Source: Eubacteriales bacterium | GTDB taxonomy: Bacteria > Bacillota > Clostridia > Lachnospirales > Lachnospiraceae | Assembly: GCA_030524135.1 (NCBI GenBank) | Contig: JAUNHA010000002.1 | Span: forward strand, 1-64,000 | Length of the DNA stretch: 64,000 nt | Direction: 5' to 3' | Shown here: in pieces, positions 26,956 to 35,752 of the stretch | Numbering within the stretch: the stretch's first letter is position 1 | Layout: every line of letters starts with the position of its first letter | Translations under genes and position numbers: made by a program | Notes under the pieces: model-generated | Database searches by the model: none | Told to the model about the DNA's origin: nothing | The model's input: the letters and a program-made list of their open reading frames with translations, nothing else

Positions 26956-27036
26956 GCCGTGAAAAACACGGCAATCAGGAGGAAGCCCCGCAAGGGGATA
27001 CCATTATGCCGTGAAAGACACGGCAATAAGGAGGAA
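26956..27036 (+). repeat. Tandem hairpin-plus-ribosome-site repeat in ferritin leader
   Basis: A 29-bp unit occurs at 26956-26984 and 27008-27036 (52-nt period). Each copy has a perfect stem GCCGTG/CACGGC around a 5-nt loop (AAAAA or AAAGA) followed by AAT(C/A)AGGAGGAA. The second AGGAGG is the ferritin ribosome site. Between the copies lies CCCC-GCAA-GGGG (26986-26997), a stem with a GNRA tetraloop. A TATAAT at 26928-26933 could be the -10 box for this leader; no good -35 was seen. Confidence 0.75.
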
Positions 27037-27043
27037 ACGTAAT

Positions 27044-27556
27044 ATGGCTAAGAATAAAGTTGCACAGCTTTTAAACGAGCAGGTAAACAAGGAGTTTTAC
27101 AGCGCCTATCTCTATCTCGACTTCGCTAACTTTTACAGCAGCAAGGGCCTTAAGGGATACCAGAACTGGTTCAACATCCAGGCGCAGGAGGAGCGCGATC
27201 ACGCACTTCTGTTCATGCAGTACATGCAGCAGAACGACATGGAAGTAACGCTTGAAGCGATCGACAAGCCGTCCTGCAAGCTTTCCGATATCATCGATCC
27301 GCTGAAGGAGAGCCTCAAGCATGAAAAATATGTAACCAGCCTGATCCATGCGATCTATGCGGAAGCACAGAAGGTCAATGACTACCGCTGCATGCAGTTC
27401 CTCGACTGGTTTGTAAAGGAGCAGGCGGAGGAAGAGGACAACGCCCGTACGAATATCCAGAAGGCAGAGCTTTTCGGCTCCGATCCGAAGTCCCTTTACA
27501 TGCTCGACCAGGAGATGCAGGCACGCGTCTATGCGGCTCCGAGCCTTGTTCTGTAA
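27044..27556 (+). CDS. ftn: Bacterial non-haem ferritin
   Basis: 170 residues, four-helix bundle plus C-terminal helix; 24 subunits form a shell that oxidises and stores iron. All ferroxidase residues match those of E. coli FtnA in identity and number: Glu17, Glu50, His53, Glu94, Gln127 and Glu130. The ATG at 27044 has AAGGAGG 9 nt upstream; the frame runs back another 11 codons to a GTG inside the repeat. Its leader contains two copies of a hairpin-plus-ribosome-site unit, suggesting control at the RNA or operator level. It is monocistronic, with a terminator downstream. Confidence 0.96.
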   Translation: MAKNKVAQLLNEQVNKEFYSAYLYLDFANFYSSKGLKGYQNWFNIQAQEERDHALLFMQYMQQNDMEVTLEAIDKPSCKLSDIIDPLKESLKHEKYVTSLIHAIYAEAQKVNDYRCMQFLDWFVKEQAEEEDNARTNIQKAELFGSDPKSLYMLDQEMQARVYAAPSLVL

Positions 27557-27617
27557 ATCAGACCGCTCTCTCAGCAAAAAATAGCCATAAGCCTGATCCA
27601 GCAGGCGCACTTACAAC

Positions 27618-27651
27618 AAAAGAGGCTTGCCGCAAGGCGAGCCCCTTTTTT
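27618..27651. terminator. Bidirectional terminator between ferritin and mglC
   Basis: AAAAGAGGCTTGC and GGCGAGCCCCTTTTTT form the stem around CGCAA, with T-tracts on both strands. The flanking genes converge. Confidence 0.82.
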
Positions 27652-27679
27652 GATATCACTGCTGTTTGCTTCCTGTAAA

Positions 27680-28708
27680 TTACTTCTTCTGGATATACTT
27701 TCTGATATCGAGCGCGATCGCCACAACGATTACCACGCCCTGCGCGATATACTGATAGTTCGTATTAACGCCGAGATACTGCAGACAGGTCTTCAGGATC
27801 TCGAATACAAGCACACCGATGAGAACGCCGGATACCTTACCGATACCACCATTTACGGACACACCACCGATCGTACATGCTGCGATTGCCTCAAGCTCCC
27901 AGCCCTGTCCCATGTTAACAGAGGAACCACCGGATTTTCCGCCTACCAGGAAACCGCCGATCGCATACATTGCTGCTGCGATAATATAAATGATAATTTT
28001 TGTTTTATTTGTATTTACGCCGGAAACCTCTGCTGCCTGCTCATTACCACCGATCGCATACATATATTTACCATGCGGCATCTTGTTATATACAAACCAC
28101 ATGATCAGACCGATAATGAATGCATAAATGAACATGATCGGAAGTCCGCTCTTCGGGTCAAACAGACGAAGCTGTGTAACGGTTGAATAGTCTGTACGAT
28201 AGCCTCCGATCGGAGTCGCATTCGTATATACCAGACATACGCCATACACGATAAGCTGCATACCGAGCGTGCAAATGAACGCCGGCACCTGCAGATATGA
28301 TATGATCAGGCCGTTCAAAAGTCCAAATACCGCGCAGACCAAAATGCAGATCAAAAGAACCACTACGATCCACCATGAACCATAATCCGGCAGATTCGGG
28401 AAAAACTTACCTGCATAAGTTGGATTCTGAAGGAGCGTTCCTGCGATGCAGGCTGCAAGTCCTACCTGACGTCCTGCTGAAAGATCCGTACCCTTTGTAA
28501 TCAGACATCCCGATACACCGATCGCCACGATGAAACGCGGTGCCGCATTGATCGCAATGTTCATAAAGTTTGTCGGGGTCGCAAACGTCGGCTGCATAAT
28601 ACTCGTAATGATCGCAAGGATCACAAGTACGCAGATAATACCATTGTTGATCAGGAAATTTTTTAAATCAAATACCTTTTTTGTTGCTGCAACTTCTGCT
28701 GACATCAT
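27680..28708 (-). CDS. mglC: Galactose/methyl-galactoside-type ABC transporter permease
   Basis: 342 residues with about ten membrane helices, the BPD_transp_2/RbsC-MglC family. The conserved GTDLSAGRQVGLAACIAGTLL near residue 73 and the cytoplasmic GGNEQAAEVSGVNTNK loop that contacts the ATPase are visible, as is GGVSVNGGIGKVSGVLIG near residue 283. The start codon overlaps the mglA stop by one base (TGATG) and AAGGAG lies 8 nt before it. Third gene of mglBAC. Confidence 0.93.
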   Translation of the reverse strand: MMSAEVAATKKVFDLKNFLINNGIICVLVILAIITSIMQPTFATPTNFMNIAINAAPRFIVAIGVSGCLITKGTDLSAGRQVGLAACIAGTLLQNPTYAGKFFPNLPDYGSWWIVVVLLICILVCAVFGLLNGLIISYLQVPAFICTLGMQLIVYGVCLVYTNATPIGGYRTDYSTVTQLRLFDPKSGLPIMFIYAFIIGLIMWFVYNKMPHGKYMYAIGGNEQAAEVSGVNTNKTKIIIYIIAAAMYAIGGFLVGGKSGGSSVNMGQGWELEAIAACTIGGVSVNGGIGKVSGVLIGVLVFEILKTCLQYLGVNTNYQYIAQGVVIVVAIALDIRKYIQKK

Positions 28709-30273
28709 CACTTCATCTCCTTTTCCGTAGAGTCATCCGTTTCCTCCGCCTCTTCTCCAAGAGCAAATTTCGTCGCAAACGTCATGATTTTTTCCTGTGT
28801 CGCTTCTTCCGCTCCAAGCTGCCCGGTGATAGAACCGTTGCACATAACAATGATACGGTTGGACATACCGATCAGCTCCGGCATTTCCGAAGAGATCATA
28901 ATAATCGATTTTCCCTGTTTTACAAGATCTATCATGATCTGGTAGATCTCATATTTCGCTCCGACGTCAATACCTCTTGTCGGTTCATCCATGATCAGGA
29001 TATCAGGATTGTTCGCAAGCCAGCGGGCAATAATAACCTTCTGCTGGTTTCCTCCTGACAGTGACTGGATCAGTGTTTTTGAAGATGGCGTCTTGATGCT
29101 GAGCTTTGCAATATTTTCCTTAACGACCGCATCTACTTTTTTCTGGTTGATCATTACGCCGCCGTCCACATAATTCCGATAGGAAGAAATCGCAACATTG
29201 TCTTCAATGCTGAGGCATCCCAGAATTCCGGTTCCGCGTCTGTCCTCAGTGATCATACCGATCGAGTCGTTGATCGCGTCATTTGGACGTTCGATCTTAA
29301 CCTCTTTTCCCAAAACCGTGACCGTACCTTCACTGATATGTCTCATACCAAAAATCGCTTCCATCAGCTCAGTACGCTGAGCGCCTACAAGGCCGCCAAA
29401 CCCAAGGATCTCACCGCGGTGCAGTTCAAAGCCGCAGTGACGGAAGGAATGCGGATTGATGGAGGTCAGGTTTTCCACTTTCAATACGACCTCATCCGTC
29501 ATACAGTCCGCCTTAGGCGGATATACGTTGGAGAGCTCACGGCCAACCATCTGCTTTACGATCTCATTGTCCGAGATATCTTTGATCTCCCAGGATCCGA
29601 CGTAGGTGCCGTCACGCATGATCGTGATATCATCCGCGATCTGGCGGATCTCCGCCATCTTATGGCTGATATAGATCATCGAAACGCCTCTTGCCTTCAG
29701 ATCCCTCATAATACCGAAGAGCGCATCTACTTCATTATCTGTAAGTGACGAGGTCGGTTCATCCAGAATAACGATCTTTGCATTCTGGGAAACTGCCTTC
29801 GCAATCTCCACAGACTGCATCTGACCGATAGACAGCGTTCCGAGCTTTGCTCTCGGATCAAAGGTCATTTTTACATCCCTGAGCCATTTTTCCGCTTCTT
29901 CATACATCTTTTTATGATCGACCATGTGAAACGGTCCGACTCCCTTCATCGGATACCGGCCAAGGTACATATTTTCTCCGATCGAACGCTCCGGGATCGG
30001 CTGAAGCTCCTGGTGAACCATCGCAAGTCCTTTATGCAGCGCCTCATCCGGATTCTGAATATTTACCTTTTCGCCGTCTATAAAAACCTCACCTTCATCC
30101 ATTTTATAGATGCCGAAAAGGCATTTCATAAGCGTTGACTTTCCGGCTCCGTTTTCTCCCATCAGAGCATGAACCGTACCGGGACGCACTTTTAAATTGA
30201 TCTTGTCAAGCGCCTTTACACCCGGAAAGCTTTTGCTGATACCGCGCACTTCAAGTCTGAGTGGTTCTCCCAT
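28708..30273 (-). CDS. mglA: Sugar ABC transporter ATP-binding protein
   Basis: 521 residues with two fused nucleotide-binding domains. The first has a full Walker A (GENGAGKST), signature LSIGQMQSVEIAKAV and Walker B IVILDEPTSSLT. The second has a degenerate Walker A (GGLVGAQRTEL), signature LSGGNQQKVIIARWL and Walker B ILIMDEPTRGID. This asymmetry is normal for MglA/RbsA/XylG. It energises import of the sugar bound by the upstream binding protein. AAGGAG precedes the start. The gap to the binding-protein gene holds a perfect hairpin. Confidence 0.95.
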   Translation of the reverse strand: MGEPLRLEVRGISKSFPGVKALDKINLKVRPGTVHALMGENGAGKSTLMKCLFGIYKMDEGEVFIDGEKVNIQNPDEALHKGLAMVHQELQPIPERSIGENMYLGRYPMKGVGPFHMVDHKKMYEEAEKWLRDVKMTFDPRAKLGTLSIGQMQSVEIAKAVSQNAKIVILDEPTSSLTDNEVDALFGIMRDLKARGVSMIYISHKMAEIRQIADDITIMRDGTYVGSWEIKDISDNEIVKQMVGRELSNVYPPKADCMTDEVVLKVENLTSINPHSFRHCGFELHRGEILGFGGLVGAQRTELMEAIFGMRHISEGTVTVLGKEVKIERPNDAINDSIGMITEDRRGTGILGCLSIEDNVAISSYRNYVDGGVMINQKKVDAVVKENIAKLSIKTPSSKTLIQSLSGGNQQKVIIARWLANNPDILIMDEPTRGIDVGAKYEIYQIMIDLVKQGKSIIMISSEMPELIGMSNRIIVMCNGSITGQLGAEEATQEKIMTFATKFALGEEAEETDDSTEKEMK

Positions 30274-30382
30274 TATGTTTCTCCTTTCCTCTCTGCCCGC
30301 TGTCTGCGGACATGGAATCGTTCTCTTTCAGAACAGTTCCAGATCAAGCTGTCTCTCTGGACACAAAAATGCTTTTTCAGAT

Positions 30383-30419
30383 AATTTGGGTGTGCCGGCA
30401 ATAAAGGCACACCCAAATT
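30383..30419 (-). promoter_or_regulatory. Perfect 14-bp inverted repeat between mglB and mglA
   Basis: AATTTGGGTGTGCC and GGCACACCCAAATT flank a 9-nt loop, 15 nt after the mglB stop. No T-tract follows on the minus strand, so it is more likely a 3'-stabilising or partial-attenuation hairpin that gives more binding protein than ATPase and permease. This arrangement is known from other binding-protein operons. Confidence 0.75.
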
Positions 30420-30433
30420 CGTTTTATCTCGTA

Positions 30434-31552
30434 TTACTGAGCAAGCTTGTCAAGAATATCCTGTGCGTTGTCCTTTGTAACCTTTACATAGTCAACCATA
30501 TTAACCGCTTCAACAGCTTCACCGTTCAGGTAATTGATCGCGCAGTCAGCTGCCATCTTAGCCTGTGAGAAGTGATCGTTGAATACCGTACCGGTCTGCT
30601 TGTCTGCAAGAACGTTCTGTACAGCCTCTGTCAGGGCGTCAACACCAACAAGGTAGATATCCTCGTTTACGGTACGTCCTGCTGCTGCGATCGCCTGATA
30701 TGCGCCCAATGCCATTGCATCGTTGTTGCAGAAGATAACCTCAACCTGATCGCCGAACTGTGTCAGAGCGTCCTGTGCGATCTGCTGTCCCTTTGCCTGA
30801 TCCCAGTCGCCTCTCATCATAAGAAGCTCTTCAACTTCCATGCCGGCATCGGTCAGTGCCTTTACAGAGAACTCAGTTCTGTACTGTGCATCTACGTTCT
30901 CCGGGTCACCCTGGATCATAACGTAAGAAACTTTGCCGTCTCCGTTGATATCGCCCTTGTTAGCGGTCTCAAGGATCTCCTCACCCTGATAGGTACCGGA
31001 CTGACGTGCATCACATCCTACATAAGTTGCATTGATGCCTTCATCTGCCCATCTCTGCTCTTCTGCTGCATCCGGCTCACGGTTGATGTAAACGACCGGA
31101 ATTCCCGCTGCGCTGCAAAGATCAGTGATCTGCGGTGCGGAAGAAGCCTGTACAAGGTTCAGGATCAGTACATCAAAGCCCTGGGTGATGAAGTTGTTGA
31201 TCTGGTTTGTCTGCTCTGCCTGATCGCCCTTACCATCCTGGATAACGACGTTTTCAGCCTTAAATCCACACTCTTCAACGAGGTATCTCTGAAGCTCTGT
31301 TCTGTAAAGTGTCATGAAGTTATCATCAAACTTGTAGATGGAGATACCAACCTTCTTATCGGAAAGATCTCCGCCTGCTGCTTCCGCCGCTGCTGAAGCC
31401 GCCTCTGTTGCCCCATCCTCAGCTGCCGCTGCCGCAGTTGTAGCTGCCTCTGTCTCTGCTGCTGCAGTCGTAGATGCCGTGCTGCCGCCGCATGCGGTCA
31501 GGCCCATTACCATAGCCGCTGCCATAGCTGCTGCCAAGATTCTTTTTTTCAT
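30434..31552 (-). CDS. mglB: Galactose-type sugar-binding lipoprotein
   Basis: 372-residue extracellular solute-binding protein, Peripla_BP_4/MglB family. A lipoprotein signal peptide ends LTACGG, so Cys21 is the lipidation site; a 40-residue Ala/Thr/Glu-rich linker precedes the ligand domain. Motifs such as KVGISIYKFDDNFMTLYRTE, VQGDPENVDAQYR-like loop and EVIFCNNDAMALGAYQA match glucose/galactose-binding proteins. The start at MKKRILAAAM has AGGAGG 9 nt upstream; the ATG three codons earlier abuts the site. First gene of mglBAC, downstream of a matching sensor system. Confidence 0.93.
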   Translation of the reverse strand: MKKRILAAAMAAAMVMGLTACGGSTASTTAAAETEAATTAAAAAEDGATEAASAAAEAAGGDLSDKKVGISIYKFDDNFMTLYRTELQRYLVEECGFKAENVVIQDGKGDQAEQTNQINNFITQGFDVLILNLVQASSAPQITDLCSAAGIPVVYINREPDAAEEQRWADEGINATYVGCDARQSGTYQGEEILETANKGDINGDGKVSYVMIQGDPENVDAQYRTEFSVKALTDAGMEVEELLMMRGDWDQAKGQQIAQDALTQFGDQVEVIFCNNDAMALGAYQAIAAAGRTVNEDIYLVGVDALTEAVQNVLADKQTGTVFNDHFSQAKMAADCAINYLNGEAVEAVNMVDYVKVTKDNAQDILDKLAQ

Positions 31553-31580
31553 AAAATACATCCTCCTGTACTTTTTTCAT

Positions 31581-31601
31581 GATATGAGCCTATCTCATAT
31601 C
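31581..31601. promoter_or_regulatory. Perfect 8-bp palindrome in mglB 5' leader
   Basis: GATATGAG-CCTAT-CTCATATC lies between the mglB -10 box (31611-31616) and the ribosome site, so it would be within the first ~30 transcribed bases. It could be an operator or a leader hairpin. Confidence 0.5.
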
Positions 31602-31610
31602 TTCGGATAT

Positions 31611-31639
31611 ATTTTATCGCCGTCTTATACAAAAGTCCA
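31611..31639 (-). promoter_or_regulatory. Promoter of mglBAC
   Basis: The minus strand carries TGGACT, 17 nt, TAAAAT, a fair sigma-A match, about 60 nt before the mglB start. Confidence 0.55.
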
Positions 31640-31714
31640 TTGAATTTTCTACGCTTTTTGTTCAAATTTCAATTCTTTTTACCAACCCCTCGAAAAAAAG
31701 CTGTCATTTTTTAC

Positions 31715-32716
31715 TTATTGCGTATATGGAAAAATGATTTTCTGGTATTCCGGCAAATACATATTTTCTCTCGTCACCAGCGCCGTTGAGGTATCGATCC
31801 GCTCTGATGAAACAGATTCAGCATTCATCAGTCTGACCGCTGTCTCTACTCCAAAATATCCGATAGCATAAGGATTTTGTATGATAAGCGCATCCAGCTC
31901 TCCCGTTTCCAGCAATCCCACAGATACTGTATTGCTGTCAAACCCGACCGCCATAATCCCGTCTTTTTTCTGGAGCTTCCGGATTGCTCTTCCAACTCCC
32001 AGACTTGTCCATTCATTAAATGTTACGACCGCATTGATCTCAGGATGCGCTTCAAGCATCTCCTGTGTCCGCTCTCTTGCGTCAGAAACTGAAGAGCGCA
32101 CATTGATCGTCCTCATGGATCTCACACGCGGTTCCTTTGACATCGCTTCCCGGAACCCCGCTTCTCTCTCCTGTCCGTTCGCGGTATTGCGGTCAAAGTT
32201 CACGATTCCGATCTGCAAATCCTCATCCGTTCCCTCAAGCATTGCCCGGGCGGCAAGTCTGCCCGCCTCGTAATTATCCGTTCCGATCCGGCATCTGACC
32301 AGCTTGCTGTCCACATCACTGTCAATGCTGATCACCATGAGGCCTGCCTCTGCCGCCTGTTCGACCGCCTCTGCATTCCGTTCATAATCCACCGCGGACA
32401 GAATGACCGCATTTGCTCCGTCCAGAACGGCCTGGCCGATCAGTTCATTCTGCATGAGGTAATTTTCCTCCGTGTCCGGTCCACAGGTCGTAAGCTCTAC
32501 ATTATACTCCGTGGCAGCCACCTTCGCACCTGCAAACACCGTTTGAAAGAATTCAGATTCTGTAGACTTCCCGATCAGTACGATCTTTCGGTTAACACTT
32601 CTGTTCTCTCCCCGAAGCGTGGAAGAAAACATAGCGATCACCACGATCAGCAGAATGAGCGCACAGGGAAAGATCCAAAGACGCAGATCATACCTTTTCT
32701 TCTCACCTTGCTCCAT
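31715..32716 (-). CDS. Membrane-anchored sugar-binding sensor protein
   Basis: 333 residues. One N-terminal helix (about 12-30, LWIFPCALILLIVVIAMF) anchors a Peripla_BP_4 domain outside the cell. It lacks a lipobox, and it is encoded in frame after a YesM-type kinase, with its start inside the kinase gene's last codons. In clostridial xylose and galactose systems such anchored binding proteins pass the sugar signal to the kinase rather than serving transport, and the neighbouring mglBAC operon has its own binding protein. ATG 32716 was chosen because AAGAGG lies 5-6 nt upstream. Sensor role is inferred from context. Confidence 0.82.
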   Translation of the reverse strand: MEQGEKKRYDLRLWIFPCALILLIVVIAMFSSTLRGENRSVNRKIVLIGKSTESEFFQTVFAGAKVAATEYNVELTTCGPDTEENYLMQNELIGQAVLDGANAVILSAVDYERNAEAVEQAAEAGLMVISIDSDVDSKLVRCRIGTDNYEAGRLAARAMLEGTDEDLQIGIVNFDRNTANGQEREAGFREAMSKEPRVRSMRTINVRSSVSDARERTQEMLEAHPEINAVVTFNEWTSLGVGRAIRKLQKKDGIMAVGFDSNTVSVGLLETGELDALIIQNPYAIGYFGVETAVRLMNAESVSSERIDTSTALVTRENMYLPEYQKIIFPYTQ

Positions 32717-34484
32717 AGGCACCTCTTTCTACCTTTGGCATCCGGATCGAAACCGTTGTTCCTTCATCAGGCTCACTTTCGATACGCATTCCATATGCTT
32801 CGCCAAAATAAATCTTCACCCGTTCATTGACATTTTTCAGTCCGATTCCTCCCTTGCTTTCGCTTCTTCCTTCCAGGATATCCCGGCACTGTTCCTCCGT
32901 CATGCCAACTCCATTGTCCGAAACACTGAGGATCACGTCTTCTCCTTCGCAGGCTACCCTGATACGGATCAGCCCCTCATCGATCATACGGTTTAACCCG
33001 TGATAGATCGCATTTTCGATCAACGGCTGCAGGGTGATCTTGTTACAGTAATAGGAAAGGCATTGCTCTTCTGCCTCAAAGATATATTCAAATTGATTCT
33101 TGTACCGCACTTTCTGTATCTGAAGATAGCTTTTGGCATGTTCAAGTTCCTTTTCGATTGGAATCAGTTCATGCCCCTTGCTGATACTGATTCGAAAAAG
33201 TCTCGCCAGCGCATTTACCATGGAGACCGCTTCCCTACTTCTGCCGTCTTCACACATCCACGCGATCGAATCGAGCGTATTATAAAGAAAATGCGGATTG
33301 ATCTGAGCCTGAAGTGCTCTCAGCTCTGTCTTTCTGAGCGCGATCTCCTCATTGCGCACACGGGTCATCAGTTCCTGAATACGAAGCACCATATGTCCAA
33401 AGGAATCGGATAACTCCATCATTTCCGAGCTGCCCTCGATCGGCGTATAATGAAAAGAGGACGCTTTCTTTTCAAAGGTGCGCATCGCCAGAATCAGCTC
33501 ATGCGTCGGCCCGGTGATCAGCCGCGTCAGTACAAAGCTTGATAAAAATGCAGCCAGTACTACCATCAATAATAATACGACCAGCAGCACAATGCACTTT
33601 TGCAGGCTCTCTGAGATGATCTCGTCAATGTATCCGACTGTCACGATCCTCCAGTTGCTGTCCGGAAGGCTTTGTATGGTATAGATCGCATCTTCTGCTG
33701 CAAGGCTTCCATCCGGAGATCTGGAAAGCAGCACCGTATCCTCTTCCTTCAGTCCTGCAAAAATGAGCTGCTGCTGCGGATGATAAATGATATTTCCGTC
33801 ATCATTTATAATAAAACAGTATCCGTGCCTGCCGATACCGATATTGTTGATATAGGAAGCGATCTCCGAGAAATTGGAGTCGAGTACGAGAATGCGTTCT
33901 TTTCCATTATAATCCTTCGCCCGCATACTGATCGAAACCACCCACGGATAGCTGTTCAAAAGAAAACTCTCCACATGAGGCGGGGAGATGCGGAATGCCT
34001 CCCCCGTTTCCGGCAGATTTGAAGAGGTAAAAGAAAGGTTCACCGTGAAATACGGCTTCATCAGCGTATCTCCGGTCCATGCGTTCAGCAGTTCTCCGGT
34101 TTCCGGCTCATATGCAGTCACCGCTATGATCTCCGGCCGTACAGAAACGATCGTATTGAGACGCTTGTCACGCTCAGAGCCCAGCCGGTAGCTGCTTCGG
34201 ATCAGTTCTACAGAATTTCTCAGACCATCCTGATAGGATCTTACCGTATTGGAGGCCTGTTCGGCGATCTGGGCGCTCTGCGTGCTCATGTTCTGGATCA
34301 GCGAACGTCTGTATACCGTTACAAAAATAAGCGCGCCTAGCAAAAGAGACAGCGCCACCATTCCGACTGTAAACTCCATAAGGATGGCGGAAATAGGCCA
34401 GTCCCGGACCAGACCGTTCCATCGCGCCTGGATCGTATTCTTTTTTTTCATTCCGCTTTCCGGCTTCAACCCCGTCTCCTTCAT
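32703..34484 (-). CDS. Sensor histidine kinase, YesM/LytS-like
   Basis: 593 residues. Two membrane helices (about 34-60 and 288-315) bracket a dCache-like extracellular domain of about 225 residues. A HAMP segment follows (TGPTHELILAMRTFEKKASS), then the His_kinase domain with phosphoacceptor His in QAQINPHFLYNTLDSIAW (about residue 398), and HATPase with N box PLIENAIYHGL and GIGLKNVNERVKIYFG. The start overlaps the regulator stop (TGATG); a TTG five codons in, preceded by AAGGAG, is an alternative. It shares an operon with the AraC-type regulator and the anchored binding protein. Confidence 0.92.
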   Translation of the reverse strand: MKETGLKPESGMKKKNTIQARWNGLVRDWPISAILMEFTVGMVALSLLLGALIFVTVYRRSLIQNMSTQSAQIAEQASNTVRSYQDGLRNSVELIRSSYRLGSERDKRLNTIVSVRPEIIAVTAYEPETGELLNAWTGDTLMKPYFTVNLSFTSSNLPETGEAFRISPPHVESFLLNSYPWVVSISMRAKDYNGKERILVLDSNFSEIASYINNIGIGRHGYCFIINDDGNIIYHPQQQLIFAGLKEEDTVLLSRSPDGSLAAEDAIYTIQSLPDSNWRIVTVGYIDEIISESLQKCIVLLVVLLLMVVLAAFLSSFVLTRLITGPTHELILAMRTFEKKASSFHYTPIEGSSEMMELSDSFGHMVLRIQELMTRVRNEEIALRKTELRALQAQINPHFLYNTLDSIAWMCEDGRSREAVSMVNALARLFRISISKGHELIPIEKELEHAKSYLQIQKVRYKNQFEYIFEAEEQCLSYYCNKITLQPLIENAIYHGLNRMIDEGLIRIRVACEGEDVILSVSDNGVGMTEEQCRDILEGRSESKGGIGLKNVNERVKIYFGEAYGMRIESEPDEGTTVSIRMPKVERGAYGAR

Positions 34485-35737
34485 CAGGAATTCTGCTGGC
34501 GCAATTGATTTGGCGACATTCCCTCATATTTTTTAAAGCAATAACTGAAATAATGCTGATCACTGTAGCCGCAGGCTCCTGCGATCTCCCTGATCTTCAT
34601 CTGTGTTTCAAGCAGCATTTTTTTTGCTGCCTCCATACGAAGTTTTGTCAGATAATCGATAAAGCTTTCACCTGTTTTTTTCTTGAGCTGTGCGCTCAGA
34701 TAATTAGGGCTCACGCCGATCTCAAGGCTTGTCTGCATCAGCGAAAGTCCTGCATCCGAAAAGTTTTCCCGGATATAATGCAATGCCCTGTCACAAAGAT
34801 CCATGCTGTTTTTTTGTTTTTGCTCTTCGATCAGGTCCTGAATATAACAGATTCCGTCCGTACCGCCTTTTTCCGCATACTGCAGCGCACTGATTGAATC
34901 CCTGTAGCCTTCCGATAAACTGCACAGAGAATCCGTTATCTTTCCAATTCCAATATAGGCCGATAACCCCAGAATTCGTGCGATACTCTGCATCAGTTCA
35001 TCCGTCATGATATGAAGATATTTATCAAATGCAGCAGGGGTCGCCGCAAGCACAGCCGTGATCCGATCCTCCAGAAAAAATCCCGCCGCTTTCAGATACT
35101 TCTGTAAAATACCATTTACCGCATGAACCTGATCATACTTCGTGCAGTTGGTTCCCGTCTTATCATGCAGGGAAACAGACAATACCGTATAATGAATATT
35201 ATAATTTTCCGGCCCCAGAAAATGCCTTAACACAGCTTCCTGCCTCAGACGTTCTTCCCGTTCCTCAGAGCAATCCGCATTTTCTCCCGCCAAAAGCAAG
35301 GGCAGCAGAAATTCAGAAAGACCGCCTGCAGAATTCCTCCGCTCTGAAAACTCCGCAAAAATCTGATCCAGCTTTTCCTTGATCTGGCACAGATTGTCCG
35401 TAAGCTCCTCCATTGAGATCGGCTTCAGAAGATAGCTTATGATATTATAGCGGATCGCCTCCTGCGCATAGGTAAAATCATCATATCCGCTCAAAAACGC
35501 GATCTGCGTTGCCGGCCTGATTTCCCGCACCTGCCTTGCAAGCTCAAGCCCCGAAATAAACGGCATGCGAATATCCGAGAGCAGAAGATCCGGCTCCATT
35601 TTTGTTACAAGGTCGAGTGCTTCGATTCCATTTTCCGCCTCACCCACAACACGAAAACCGATCTTTTCCCAGTCGATTTTCCGGATGATTGACTTTCTGA
35701 GCTCCTCCTCGTCGTCGGCAACTACGATCGTATACAT
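34484..35737 (-). CDS. AraC-family response regulator, YesN-like
   Basis: 417 residues. The receiver domain (1-125) has phosphoacceptor Asp55 (LLLSDIRMPF) and the KPISMEEL segment with its conserved Lys. A middle region of about 180 residues has no recognised fold. Two AraC-type helix-turn-helix motifs fill the last ~100 residues (ALHYIRENFSDAGLSLMQTS and AGACGYSDQHYFSYCFKKYE). With the adjacent kinase and binding protein it probably switches on mglBAC in response to a sugar. Confidence 0.93.
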   Translation of the reverse strand: MYTIVVADDEEELRKSIIRKIDWEKIGFRVVGEAENGIEALDLVTKMEPDLLLSDIRMPFISGLELARQVREIRPATQIAFLSGYDDFTYAQEAIRYNIISYLLKPISMEELTDNLCQIKEKLDQIFAEFSERRNSAGGLSEFLLPLLLAGENADCSEEREERLRQEAVLRHFLGPENYNIHYTVLSVSLHDKTGTNCTKYDQVHAVNGILQKYLKAAGFFLEDRITAVLAATPAAFDKYLHIMTDELMQSIARILGLSAYIGIGKITDSLCSLSEGYRDSISALQYAEKGGTDGICYIQDLIEEQKQKNSMDLCDRALHYIRENFSDAGLSLMQTSLEIGVSPNYLSAQLKKKTGESFIDYLTKLRMEAAKKMLLETQMKIREIAGACGYSDQHYFSYCFKKYEGMSPNQLRQQNS

Positions 35738-35752
35738 ATAAATAACTCCTCT

